This document shows positions 46,313-55,260 of a stretch of DNA of 64,000 nucleotides, in pieces. Each line of letters begins with the position of its first letter. Within the stretch, counting starts at the first letter, position 1. This DNA comes from Paludibacteraceae bacterium (GTDB lineage: Bacteria > Bacteroidota > Bacteroidia > Bacteroidales > Paludibacteraceae), in contig JAFYQJ010000014.1 of assembly GCA_017547145.1 (NCBI GenBank), positions 1 through 64,000 on the forward strand. Reading direction: 5' to 3'. Position numbers and translations under genes: made by a program. A model generated the notes under the pieces. The model worked only from the letters and a program-made list of their open reading frames with translations, was not told where the DNA came from and ran no database searches.

Positions 46313-47473
46313 TTGGAAAAACAAAAGCAAATCGCGGTATTAGGCTCTACAGGGTCTATTGGTTGTCAGGCTTTGGAGGTAATTGCTGCAAATCCTACAC
46401 GATTTCAAGTTTATGCACTTACGGCAAATAATAATGTAGATTTACTTGCTCAACAAGCTCGAATATTTAATCCTGAAGTTGTATGTATAGCAAACGAAGA
46501 GCATTATGAAACGTTAAAAAGTTTGCTAAATGATTTACCAATAAAAGTATTTGCGGGAGCAGAGGCTATTGCTCAAACTGTTCAAATGCCAAGTATTGAT
46601 ATCGTTTTAGCAGCTATGGTTGGTTATGCGGGTTTGAAACCCACTATTGCTGCTATCGAAGCAGGAAAAACGATTGCATTGGCCAATAAGGAAACTTTGG
46701 TTGTAGCTGGAGAATTGATTTGTGATTTAGCAAATAAATACAATGTCCCCATTCTACCAGTTGATTCAGAACATTCTGCTATTTTTCAGTGTTTAACAGG
46801 AGAATATGATAATAGTATAGAACGTCTAATTTTGACAGCTTCGGGAGGTCCTTTTAGATTAAAGAATATAGATGAATTAAAAAATGTAGCTCCAAGTCAA
46901 GCCTTAAAGCATCCAAATTGGAATATGGGTGCAAAAATTACTATTGATTCTGCAACAATGATGAATAAAGGATTTGAAGTTATTGAGGCAAAATGGTTGT
47001 TTGGAGTAAAACCTGAACAGATAGAAGTATTAGTTCATCCTCAGTCTATTGTACATAGTATGGTCCAATTTTCTGATGGTAGTATAAAGGCACAGTTAGG
47101 AATGCCTGATATGCGTTTGCCTATACAATATGCTTTTACATATCCTAAACGAATTGATAGTACATTTCCTCGTTTGGATTTTTCGGAATTTTCAAGTCTT
47201 ACGTTTGAGTTACCTGATACGAATAAGTTTAGGAATTTAGCAATAGCATATAAAGCCATGGAAATGGGTGGTAATATGCCTTGTATTGTAAATGCCGCTA
47301 ATGAGGTTGTGGTTGAGGCCTTTTTAAAAGAAAGAGTTGGCTTTTTACAAATGAGTGATGTGATTGAAACAGTGATGGATAAGGCTTATTTTATAAAAAA
47401 TCCTTCGTATGAAGATTATGTGGAAACAGATCTTTCTGTACGTAGTTTAACAAAAGGTTTGATAATTAAATAA
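46313..47473 (+). CDS. dxr: 1-deoxy-D-xylulose 5-phosphate reductoisomerase
   Basis: DXR (386 aa), committed step of the MEP isoprenoid route, using NADPH. NADPH-binding LGSTGSIGCQALEVI at the N-terminus, LANKETLVVAG, PVDSEHSAIFQ with the metal ligands, SGGPFR and HPNWNMGAKITIDSA. Starts with TTG at 46313: no in-frame ATG precedes the nucleotide-binding motif at residue 10. rseP is 8 nt downstream, a widely conserved pairing. Confidence 0.96.
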   Translation: MEKQKQIAVLGSTGSIGCQALEVIAANPTRFQVYALTANNNVDLLAQQARIFNPEVVCIANEEHYETLKSLLNDLPIKVFAGAEAIAQTVQMPSIDIVLAAMVGYAGLKPTIAAIEAGKTIALANKETLVVAGELICDLANKYNVPILPVDSEHSAIFQCLTGEYDNSIERLILTASGGPFRLKNIDELKNVAPSQALKHPNWNMGAKITIDSATMMNKGFEVIEAKWLFGVKPEQIEVLVHPQSIVHSMVQFSDGSIKAQLGMPDMRLPIQYAFTYPKRIDSTFPRLDFSEFSSLTFELPDTNKFRNLAIAYKAMEMGGNMPCIVNAANEVVVEAFLKERVGFLQMSDVIETVMDKAYFIKNPSYEDYVETDLSVRSLTKGLIIK

Positions 47474-47481
47474 ATTTAAAT

Positions 47482-48957
47482 ATGACTATAGAATTTTGGA
47501 TAAAAGCGGCTCAATTGGTATTAAGTTTGTCGCTTTTGGTTTTTGTTCACGAATTAGGACACTTTATGTTTGCTCGGTTGTTTAAGGTTCGTGTCGATAA
47601 GTTTTATTTATTTTTTAATTGGAAGTTTTCTTTAGTAAAATTTAAAAAGATAAAAGGGAAGTGGCAGGTAAAATTTTTCTCGAAGAACGAGGAAGAGCAT
47701 TTGCAACCGCTTTTAGATGAAGATGGTAATCCTAAGTTAAATAAGAAGGGTGAGCAAATTTTTGTGTCAGCATCTACCGAGGAGTTGCCAGAAGGTGATT
47801 GGCGAAAATATCCTGAAACTACGGAATGGGGTATTGGTTGGCTCCCCCTTGGAGGTTATTGTAAGATAGCAGGAATGGTTGATGAGTCAATGGATATGGC
47901 TACAATGAATTCAGAACCTCAAGATTGGGAGTACCGAGCAAAACCTGCTTGGCAGCGTTTGTTTATTATAACTGGAGGAGTCTTAATGAATTTTGTTACG
48001 GCAATAATAGTTTATTCAATGATGTTATTTGCTTGGGGAAAAGAAGAACTCCCAATGAAAAATGCATACCTTGGTTACGATTATTGTCAAACAGCATTGA
48101 ATAATGGATTTAAGAATGGGGATAAAATTATTTCGGTTGATGGAGAAGTCGTTAATTTCGAAAAGGAGGTAGTTGAAAAAATTATTTTAGAAGGCAAGTG
48201 TAATGTTTTGTTACATCGTGAAAATAAAGATACTTTAATTGTGTTGCCCGAGAATTTTGGTGAACAAATGTTGAGTGCAGAAGAAATTCAGTTAATGGCA
48301 GTTCGTATGCCTTTCGTTATAGATTCTGTGCAGGGTATAAATACTATGTTGCAATCAGGTGATAGTATTGTTGGGCTAAATGGACAATCGATGTCAAGTT
48401 ATTCTGATTTAATAGAAGCTTTTCAGTCTTACAAAAACGAAAAAGTATTAATTTCTTTTGTGCGAAGCGGGGAACTACTTCATGATTCAGTTTTGTTAGA
48501 TAAAAATGGAAAGTTAGGTGTGATAATGAAAAATCCAATGGTTTATTTTGAAACTATTCAGAGAGAGTATGGATTTTTTGAGGCTATTCCTGCAGGTTGG
48601 AATTTGTGTGTTGAAACGTTAGGTAGTTATGTTAAACAGTTTCGTTTAGTATTTACAAAAGCTGGAGCCAAAAGTTTAGGAGGATTTGCAGCAATAGGGA
48701 ATCTCTTCCCAAGTATGTGGAATTGGCAAATTTTTTGGAATATGACGGCGTTTTTGTCTTTAATATTGGCTTTTATGAATATTCTACCGATACCAGTTTT
48801 GGATGGAGGATATGTGTTATTTTTACTTTACGAAATAATAACACGTAAAAAACCAAGTGAACGTTTTATGGAGGTAGCGTTGAATATTGGAATGTTTTTA
48901 TTATTGGCATTACTTATTTTTGCCAATGGAAATGATGTTATTCGAATTTTTAAATAA
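47482..48957 (+). CDS. rseP: Site-2 protease RseP
   Basis: Intramembrane zinc metalloprotease (491 aa) cutting anti-sigma factors and signal peptide remnants. HELGH near residue 25 in the first membrane helix, conserved GWLPLGGYCKIAG, then two PDZ-like regions (about 195-370) and the second metal site in LPIPVLDGGYV near residue 440. An insert of about 60 residues between HELGH and the GGY motif, rich in charged residues, is a feature I recall in Bacteroidota homologues. Confidence 0.95.
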   Translation: MTIEFWIKAAQLVLSLSLLVFVHELGHFMFARLFKVRVDKFYLFFNWKFSLVKFKKIKGKWQVKFFSKNEEEHLQPLLDEDGNPKLNKKGEQIFVSASTEELPEGDWRKYPETTEWGIGWLPLGGYCKIAGMVDESMDMATMNSEPQDWEYRAKPAWQRLFIITGGVLMNFVTAIIVYSMMLFAWGKEELPMKNAYLGYDYCQTALNNGFKNGDKIISVDGEVVNFEKEVVEKIILEGKCNVLLHRENKDTLIVLPENFGEQMLSAEEIQLMAVRMPFVIDSVQGINTMLQSGDSIVGLNGQSMSSYSDLIEAFQSYKNEKVLISFVRSGELLHDSVLLDKNGKLGVIMKNPMVYFETIQREYGFFEAIPAGWNLCVETLGSYVKQFRLVFTKAGAKSLGGFAAIGNLFPSMWNWQIFWNMTAFLSLILAFMNILPIPVLDGGYVLFLLYEIITRKKPSERFMEVALNIGMFLLLALLIFANGNDVIRIFK

Positions 48958-48963
48958 GAAATT

Positions 48964-49395
48964 ATGAATTGGTTTGAATGTAAAGTTTCGTTTGATAGAA
49001 CGGGTGAAGATGGTTTAATAAAAAAAGTAACAGAACCATATTTGGTAGATGCAATGTCGTTTACAGAGGCAGAAAGTCGTATTATTGAAGAGATAACTCC
49101 GTTTGTAAGTGGCGAATTGACGGTTGCTCATATAAAACGTGCAAAAATTGCAGAAATTTTTCCAGACGAAACAGGCGACAAATGGTATCGCTGTAAAGTA
49201 AACTTTGTTTCTTTCGATGAGAAAAAACAAGTAGAAAAACGTCTCCCACAAGTAATGTTGGTACAAGCTTCTAATTTTAAAAGAGCTTTAGAAAATTTGT
49301 TAGAAGGCATGAAGGGGACTATGGCTGATTATGAAGTAGCTATGATTACCGAAACTATGATTATGGATGTTTATCCTTTTAAACCGAAAGAATAA
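48964..49395 (+). CDS. DUF4494 family protein
   Basis: 143-aa soluble protein without signal peptide, matching the Bacteroidota family DUF4494 (starts MNWFECKVSFDRTGEDG; YRCKVNFVSFDEK in the middle). The two halves look like an internal repeat (FECKVSFDRTGEDG, WYRCKVNFVSFDEK). Function unknown. Between rseP and yggS with gaps of 6 and 2 nt. Confidence 0.85.
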   Translation: MNWFECKVSFDRTGEDGLIKKVTEPYLVDAMSFTEAESRIIEEITPFVSGELTVAHIKRAKIAEIFPDETGDKWYRCKVNFVSFDEKKQVEKRLPQVMLVQASNFKRALENLLEGMKGTMADYEVAMITETMIMDVYPFKPKE

Positions 49396-49397
49396 AA

Positions 49398-50066
49398 TTG
49401 GATACTATAAAGCAAAATATAGTTGAACTTAGGAGGTTTATACCTCAAACTGTAGATTTGGTTTGTGTGTCAAAATTCCATTCTGTAGAAAGTATTTTGC
49501 AAGCCTACGATTGTGGTGAAAGGTTATTTGGTGAAAGTCGTGTACAAGAATTAGTTCGAAAATATAACGATTTGCCAAAAGATATTAAATGGCATTTTAT
49601 TGGTCATTTGCAAACAAATAAAGTTCGTCAGATAGTTCCGTTTATATCGTTGATTCATTCTGTTGATTCTGTAGAATTATTACAAGAGATAAATAGATGT
49701 GCAGCGAAGAACAATAGAAAGATTAATGTTTTATTACAAGTACATATTGCACAAGAAGAACATAAATTTGGTTTTATGCCTGATGCGTTAATCTCTTTTT
49801 GTGAAGGTTTTGATTTTGAAAAATACCCATTTATAAATATATGTGGATTGATGGGGATGGCAACATTTACTGATGATGAGGAACAAATAAAAAAAGAGTT
49901 TCTTTTGTTGTCAAATTTGTTTTCGGAGTTAAAGTCAAAATGTATCTTCGATGTGGAATCTTTTCAAATATTGTCGATGGGTATGTCTGATGATTTCCCT
50001 TTAGCTATTAAGTTGGGTAGTACGATGGTTCGTGTAGGTAGTTCTATTTTTGGAGAACGTTATTAA
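49398..50066 (+). CDS. yggS: YggS family PLP homeostasis protein
   Basis: PLP-binding protein (222 aa) of the alanine racemase N-terminal-fold group, involved in vitamin B6 and amino-acid homeostasis. PLP Lys in VCVSKFHS, then FGESRVQELVRK, WHFIGHLQTNK, HSVDS, LLQVHIAQEEHKFGF and LSMGMSDDFPLAIKLGSTMVRVGS as short motifs. Starts with TTG at 49398, 2 nt after the DUF4494 stop. A little shorter than E. coli YggS but complete. Confidence 0.93.
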   Translation: MDTIKQNIVELRRFIPQTVDLVCVSKFHSVESILQAYDCGERLFGESRVQELVRKYNDLPKDIKWHFIGHLQTNKVRQIVPFISLIHSVDSVELLQEINRCAAKNNRKINVLLQVHIAQEEHKFGFMPDALISFCEGFDFEKYPFINICGLMGMATFTDDEEQIKKEFLLLSNLFSELKSKCIFDVESFQILSMGMSDDFPLAIKLGSTMVRVGSSIFGERY

Positions 50067-50070
50067 AAAA

Positions 50071-50355
50071 ATGAATTTTACAGGGGTCATTGTTGGATTA
50101 GTAACATTTTTTATTATCGGATTATTTCATCCGATAGTTATTAAGGCAGAGTATTATTTTGGGGTTAAATGTTGGTGGATTTTTCTGTTGCTTGGCATCA
50201 TATCATTAGTTATATCTTTCTTTGTTGATAATAATATAATTGCAATACTTTTAGGAGTCTTTTCGTTTTCAAACTTTTGGTCAATTTTGGAGTTGTTTGA
50301 ACAAAAAAAACGTGTAGAGAAGGGATGGTTCCCGAAAAATCCTAAAAAGAAATGA
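50071..50355 (+). CDS. DUF4491 family membrane protein
   Basis: 94-aa protein with three hydrophobic segments (residues of about 5-25, 32-52 and 58-76) and a basic C-terminal tail (KKRVEKGWFPKNPKKK), as in Bacteroidota family DUF4491. Function unknown. The ATG at 50071 is preferred to a TTG at 50050 lying inside yggS. Confidence 0.85.
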   Translation: MNFTGVIVGLVTFFIIGLFHPIVIKAEYYFGVKCWWIFLLLGIISLVISFFVDNNIIAILLGVFSFSNFWSILELFEQKKRVEKGWFPKNPKKK

Positions 50356-50370
50356 TTGTAATTAAAAAAC

Positions 50371-50401
50371 TTTGACTTCAGACCCTAAAAAATTATCTTT
50401 G
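50371..50401 (+). promoter_or_regulatory. Bacteroidota-type promoter for nagB
   Basis: TTTG at 50371-50374, a 19-nt spacer, TATCTTTG at 50394-50401; both elements match consensus. The start of transcription would be near 50408. Confidence 0.85.
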
Positions 50402-50425
50402 TAAAAAATTAAAATAACTATTATT

Positions 50426-51235
50426 ATGAGATTAATTATTGAACCAGATTATTCGAACGTGTCAAAATGGGCTGCAAATTATGTGGCAAGTAAAATTAAT
50501 GCAGCAAATCCAACTGCAGAAAAACCTTTTATTTTAGGATTGCCAACAGGCTCTTCTCCATTGGGAATGTATCGTGAATTAATAGCTTTAAATAAAGCAG
50601 GAATTGTTTCGTTTAAGAATGTAATCACATTTAATATGGATGAATATATTGGATTACCAAAAGATCATCCAGAAAGCTATCATTCTTTTATGTGGAATAA
50701 TTTTTTTAAACACATTGATATTAAAGAAGAAAATGTGAATATTCTAAATGGTAATGCTGAAGATTTGGAAGCAGAATGTACTCGTTATGAAGATAAAATA
50801 AAATCGTTGGGTGGAATAGATTTGTTTTTGGGAGGAATTGGTCCTGATGGTCACATTGCGTTTAATGAGCCTGGATCATCTTTGCAATCTCGTACACGTA
50901 TTAAAACATTGACAACAGATACAATTATTGCAAATTCTCGTTTTTTTGACAATGATGTAAATAAAGTTCCAAAAACAGCATTAACAGTAGGTGTTGGCAC
51001 TGTTCTCGATGCAAAAGAAGTACTTATTTTGGTAAATGGCCATAGCAAGGCACGTGCGTTGCGTCATGCTGTAGAAGAAGGCATTTGTCAAATGTGGACA
51101 ATTAGTGCTTTGCAAATGCATCCAAAAGGAATTATCGTATGTGATTATGAAGCTTGCTATGAGTTAAAAGTAGGAACCTATCGTTATTTCCTTGATATTG
51201 AAAAAGATAATTTAGATCCAAATTCATTATTGTAA
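50426..51235 (+). CDS. nagB: Glucosamine-6-phosphate deaminase
   Basis: NagB (269 aa) converts glucosamine-6-phosphate to fructose-6-phosphate and ammonia, linking amino-sugar catabolism to glycolysis. [15 protein letters not shown], the catalytic [40 protein letters not shown] and the His of VNGHSKA are all present. Monocistronic between a consensus promoter and a terminator. Confidence 0.96.
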   Translation: MRLIIEPDYSNVSKWAANYVASKINAANPTAEKPFILGLPTGSSPLGMYRELIALNKAGIVSFKNVITFNMDEYIGLPKDHPESYHSFMWNNFFKHIDIKEENVNILNGNAEDLEAECTRYEDKIKSLGGIDLFLGGIGPDGHIAFNEPGSSLQSRTRIKTLTTDTIIANSRFFDNDVNKVPKTALTVGVGTVLDAKEVLILVNGHSKARALRHAVEEGICQMWTISALQMHPKGIIVCDYEACYELKVGTYRYFLDIEKDNLDPNSLL

Positions 51236-51252
51236 AAATTGTTTGTTTTGAA

Positions 51253-51284
51253 AAGGAGATTACTTTTAGGTAATCTTCTTTTTC
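51253..51284 (+). terminator. Terminator after nagB
   Basis: AGATTAC/GTAATCT stem, extendable by G-U pairs, with a T-rich tract after it. Confidence 0.85.
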
Positions 51285-51298
51285 TGTTTATATAAGTT

Positions 51299-52804
51299 AT
51301 GCGTATAGAGGTTGAAGCTGGTATAAATGGTTGTGTATTGATTACGGATTCGTATGAATCTGAATTAAAATGTTTAACACAACATTCTTTGGCATTTTTG
51401 GAGCAACAAACAGATAGAAGTATGCCTCGTACGTTGATTTTATCAGATTCAGATGCTAAAGATTTCTATGATATTTGTCAAGATGTAAATAGAGCTATTT
51501 CTGATAATTTATTACAAGAAGTCATTTTTATTGGAGATAAAATATTAGCTTATAAAGATATTTTATCTTTTTCTAGTAAAGAATTTTATAAAAATTTAGA
51601 TGATTTTTTGTTGTCTGATTTTTTTTATAGAATTGAAAATCGTGCAATTTTAGTAAAAATATCTTCAAAGTATAATTCGTCTTTGCTTCTAAATCGTTTA
51701 CGTTTGTTGGTTCACGACACTGTATTAGAAATCGATTTTAATGCGTTGCATAAAAATGTAACATATTTTCGTTTAAAACTGGAAGCCGACACAAAATTGA
51801 TGTGTATGGTAAAGGCCTCTGCTTATGGTAGTGGATCGGTGGAAGTTTCTCGAGCTTTACAGTATTGGCATTGCGATTATTTGGCAGTTGCTTTTGTCGA
51901 TGAGGGAGTAGAGTTGCGACGTGAGGGTATTAAAATGCCAATATTGGTTTTAGATCCTTCTGTTGATGCATTAGAGAGAATTGTTGAGTATAATTTGGAG
52001 CCTGAGATTTATTCTTTTCGTTTATTAGATTCGATGTTAAATTTGCTACGACGTTTGGGTAAAAAAGACTATCCTATACATCTTAAGTTTGATACGGGAA
52101 TGCATCGTGCAGGTTTTGAAGAAAACGATATAGAAGATTTAGCTTCACTATTAAAGAATTCGTCTGAAGTGAAAGTTGTTTCAGTCTATTCTCATTTAGT
52201 GGGATCAGATGATGAGGTTTTTGATGAATTTACTGAGCATCAAATCTCATATTTTGATTTTTGTGCAGAAAAGATAAAAATGCGTTTGGGGTATCCACTT
52301 TTAAAACATATTTTAAATTCTTCTGGTATAGAACGCTTTTCTTCTTTTCAATTTGATATGGTACGACTAGGAATTGGATTATGGGGAATAAGTTGTTTAG
52401 ATGGTAATTTGAGTAATGTTTGTTCTTTGAAAACTAAAATATCTCAAATACGTAAGGTTAAAAGTGGTGATACTATTGGATATAGTCGAAAAGGTGTAGT
52501 TACACGCGATTCAAAAATTGCATTATTGCCATTAGGATATGCCGATGGTATTGATCGTCGTTTAGGTAATGGTAACTTGTCTGTTTGGATAAAAGGTACC
52601 CCATATCCTACAATAGGTAATATTTGTATGGATCTAATGATGGTTGATTTAACCGACGCTCCCAATATTGAAGAAGGCGAAGAAGTCGTTGTTTTTGGTA
52701 GTAAGCAGTCATTATCAGATATAGCTGAAAAATTGGCAACAATTCCTTATGAGGTTTTAACATCTATATCGCCGCGAGTAAGGCGAGTATATTTTGATGA
52801 ATAA
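51299..52804 (+). CDS. alr: Alanine racemase with N-terminal MurF C-domain remnant
   Basis: 501-aa protein whose residues of about 139-501 form a complete PLP alanine racemase supplying D-Ala for peptidoglycan: LEIDFNALHKNV, PLP Lys172 in VKASAYGSGS, DTGMHRAGF, NSSGIER, FDMVRLGIGLWG, IGYSRKG and NICMDLMMVDLT. Residues 1-138 resemble the C-terminal domain of MurF (MRIEVEAGINGCVLITDSY, RTLILSD, VIFIGDKI), as at the junction of the MurF-Alr fusions of other Bacteroidota. The MurF UDP-binding and ATPase domains are missing: the ATG follows a terminator. MurF activity must come from elsewhere. Confidence 0.9.
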   Translation: MRIEVEAGINGCVLITDSYESELKCLTQHSLAFLEQQTDRSMPRTLILSDSDAKDFYDICQDVNRAISDNLLQEVIFIGDKILAYKDILSFSSKEFYKNLDDFLLSDFFYRIENRAILVKISSKYNSSLLLNRLRLLVHDTVLEIDFNALHKNVTYFRLKLEADTKLMCMVKASAYGSGSVEVSRALQYWHCDYLAVAFVDEGVELRREGIKMPILVLDPSVDALERIVEYNLEPEIYSFRLLDSMLNLLRRLGKKDYPIHLKFDTGMHRAGFEENDIEDLASLLKNSSEVKVVSVYSHLVGSDDEVFDEFTEHQISYFDFCAEKIKMRLGYPLLKHILNSSGIERFSSFQFDMVRLGIGLWGISCLDGNLSNVCSLKTKISQIRKVKSGDTIGYSRKGVVTRDSKIALLPLGYADGIDRRLGNGNLSVWIKGTPYPTIGNICMDLMMVDLTDAPNIEEGEEVVVFGSKQSLSDIAEKLATIPYEVLTSISPRVRRVYFDE

Positions 52805-52809
52805 AAAAA

Positions 52810-52831
52810 GGGGATTTAAATCCCCTTTTTT
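52810..52831. terminator. Bidirectional terminator
   Basis: Perfect 16-nt palindrome GGGGATTTAAATCCCC flanked by A and T runs, between convergent alr and the OmpA-type gene. Confidence 0.93.
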
Positions 52832-55256
52832 AGTTTTCTTGTGTTATTGTTTCTATTACTTCAAATTCAACAGTGAATTCTACTCGTCTATTTTGTTTTC
52901 TTCCTGCTGCCGTTTTATTATCAGTTACAGGTTTAGTATCTCCGTAGCCTGCAGAAGTCAATCTGTTGGCATCAATACCATTTTTTATTAGATATAATTT
53001 TACAGCTAAAGCTCTTCTTTCAGATAAATCAAGATTTTTTAGCGGATTTCCCTGGTTGTCAGTATGTCCAGCGATTGAAAGTTTATACTCTGGATTTTCG
53101 TTCATTACTTTTACAATGTCATTAAGAATAGGAAGTGATGATTTTAACAAGATATCTTTTCCCGTTTCAAATTGTATTCCTTGTAATGCTTTAGTAAATA
53201 GAGTTTTTACTTCTTGTTTTATTTCTGGACATCCATTTGTATGTGCTGGACCTTTTGTGGTAGGACATTTATCCAAATAGTCAGGAATACCATCCTCGTC
53301 GGTATCTAATGGACAGCCTAGGCTATTAATTTTACCGAAAGCTTCTACTGGAGTTTCTGGACATTGGTCAATATAGTCGGGTACTCCGTCTTGGTCAGTA
53401 TCTAATGGGCAACCTATACTATCAATTTTACCAATAGCTTCCATAGGAGTGTTGGGGCATTGGTCTATATAGTCAGGTACTCCGTCTTGGTCAGTATCTA
53501 AAGGACAGCCTACACTATCAATTTTGCCGATTGCTTCTGTAGGAGTATATGGGCATTGGTCAATATAGTCGGGTACACCATCTTTGTCTGTGTCAAGAGG
53601 ACAACCTATGCTGTCTACTAAAACGTCTTTTGGAGTATATGGGCATTGATCCAAATAGTCATAAACTCCGTCTTGGTCAGTATCTAAAGGACAGCCTACA
53701 CTATCAATTTTACCAATGGCTTCCATAGGAGTGTTTGGACATTGGTCTAAATAGTCAGGTACACCATCTTTGTCTGTGTCAAGAGGACAACCTACACTAT
53801 CAACTATAACACCTTTGGGAGTAAGCGGACATAGGTCAAATTTATTAGCGATACCATCTTTGTCTTTATCTGCTTTTCCCCATACAATAGTAATACCGCC
53901 AGCTAAATTAAATGAAGAAGAATTGTATGGAATAGGAGCTTTCCCGTATGATGTATATGTTAGTGGAATATAGTCAGCGGCAAAGAAAAATAAGATTGGT
54001 CCTGCTCTTAATCCCATGCCAGCACCTATAGAACTTCTCCCGTTTAATATAGAATAACTAAGATTCATATTAAACCAATTAACAGGTTTAATTTTAAATG
54101 AAGCGGTAATTTCTTCATAGATAGATTTGTTTAAAAGCATTGTACGTGAGAGAATGCCAATTCCAAATTTATCTTTGTAGAAACTCCAGTCGAACCCTAC
54201 ATTTAACTTTGCAGTTGTCATTGTTAGGTATGACCCTTTGTCTTCTCCATTTTTTGTATTAAGAGAACCAGTAACGCCATTTTTTAATGAATCTAATAGA
54301 CCACTTGTGTTAAATCCATCTAGTAAAGATGCACCATCAACTTCGATTCCTTTAAATGCGTATTCTATCTCAGATGAGAAGTTTAATGGATTTCTGTTCC
54401 AATAAATAAACCCTAAATCTGTAATAGCGGCGGTAAGTCGAAGATTCTTTTTGATATTGTAAGCAATACCCAAATCGATAGCACCTCCATAGCCAGAGGG
54501 TTTGATATAGTCCATTACATTAGCGGGCAGCATTATATCACTAAAATCACTGTTAATTTGTAGGGGCGTTGATGCTTTTAATGAAGTATTCCCCTTTATA
54601 ACCCATTGGTCAATACCTGTTGTTAGTGCTAAATCTTTGTTATTGAGGGTTGCATTCAAATTCCCGAGTAAAAATTTAAGCTTGAAACCGGTTTGAATTT
54701 TTTCGCTATTTGTAAAGGCAACTCCTGCACCTATTTCAGTATATGCTGTAGCAAAAAGATTTAATGTTTTTAGATTGAAATGGTTCCCTGTTTGTTCTGG
54801 AGCTCCGTATAGAAGTAGTTTAAAAATGTCTTTTGGAACACCTAACCCCATTTCTATTCGTTCGGAAATATTAAAAGTGAAATAGTTTTTTTGTTTAAAA
54901 CGGAACCCGAATGAAAGTAGGTTGATTTGATAATCAGCATTTATCAGCGTTGTTTTTCGAATTTTTTTATAGAAGTTGTCTATACTACCAAATTCAGGAT
55001 GAAGAAATGTTACCATTTGCTTTTGTCCTTTTGGTTGATAAATAAAATTTTTAAGGGCAAAAGAGTTATTGCCGGCAGTTATTTGTCCAAAACCGATTAC
55101 GGGGAGTGCAAAATACCCTTCGCGTTCTGGTTGTAGAGCTGGGTTAATGTTCTGTTGAAAAGGAACATTGTCTAAAAAATAAAGCGAGTTTACTTGTTGT
55201 GCATTTGCACTAAATAGTAAAGTAGCTACGATGAGAAATATGTTTATTCTTTTCAT
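52830..55256 (-). CDS. OmpA-type outer membrane protein with DUF5723 barrel and TSP3 repeats
   Basis: 808-aa outer-membrane protein. A signal peptide (ends SANAQ) is followed by an about 440-residue barrel-like region of the DUF5723 type (VNSLYFLDNVPFQQNINPAL), seven calcium-binding thrombospondin type-3-like repeats (DTDxDGVPDYxDQCPxTP, 30-32 residues each), and a C-terminal OmpA domain binding peptidoglycan (IQFETGKDIL, AGHTDNQG, LSERRA, GYGDTKPV, NRRVEF). It probably ties the outer membrane to the cell wall through a stiff Ca-binding stalk. It starts 4 nt after the lipoprotein gene upstream, so the two are co-transcribed. Confidence 0.92.
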   Translation of the reverse strand: MKRINIFLIVATLLFSANAQQVNSLYFLDNVPFQQNINPALQPEREGYFALPVIGFGQITAGNNSFALKNFIYQPKGQKQMVTFLHPEFGSIDNFYKKIRKTTLINADYQINLLSFGFRFKQKNYFTFNISERIEMGLGVPKDIFKLLLYGAPEQTGNHFNLKTLNLFATAYTEIGAGVAFTNSEKIQTGFKLKFLLGNLNATLNNKDLALTTGIDQWVIKGNTSLKASTPLQINSDFSDIMLPANVMDYIKPSGYGGAIDLGIAYNIKKNLRLTAAITDLGFIYWNRNPLNFSSEIEYAFKGIEVDGASLLDGFNTSGLLDSLKNGVTGSLNTKNGEDKGSYLTMTTAKLNVGFDWSFYKDKFGIGILSRTMLLNKSIYEEITASFKIKPVNWFNMNLSYSILNGRSSIGAGMGLRAGPILFFFAADYIPLTYTSYGKAPIPYNSSSFNLAGGITIVWGKADKDKDGIANKFDLCPLTPKGVIVDSVGCPLDTDKDGVPDYLDQCPNTPMEAIGKIDSVGCPLDTDQDGVYDYLDQCPYTPKDVLVDSIGCPLDTDKDGVPDYIDQCPYTPTEAIGKIDSVGCPLDTDQDGVPDYIDQCPNTPMEAIGKIDSIGCPLDTDQDGVPDYIDQCPETPVEAFGKINSLGCPLDTDEDGIPDYLDKCPTTKGPAHTNGCPEIKQEVKTLFTKALQGIQFETGKDILLKSSLPILNDIVKVMNENPEYKLSIAGHTDNQGNPLKNLDLSERRALAVKLYLIKNGIDANRLTSAGYGDTKPVTDNKTAAGRKQNRRVEFTVEFEVIETITQEN
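53220..53870 (-). repeat. Tandem TSP3-like repeats inside the OmpA-type gene
   Basis: Seven coding repeats of 90 or 96 bp. Two stretches recur identically at an offset of exactly 186 bp (62 codons): 47 nt at 53479-53525 and 53665-53711, and 37 nt at 53572-53608 and 53758-53794. This points to duplication of a two-repeat unit. Confidence 0.9.
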
Positions 55257-55260
55257 TGTA

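Noticed and set aside
51240-51298. Frameshifted or split murF upstream of alr
   Set aside because: The 63-nt gap holds the nagB terminator and then nagB itself; no MurF-like sequence is found in any frame.
53220-53870. CRISPR-like repeat array
   Set aside because: Repeats are in frame inside a CDS, of 90-96 bp without unique spacers, and encode TSP3-like units.
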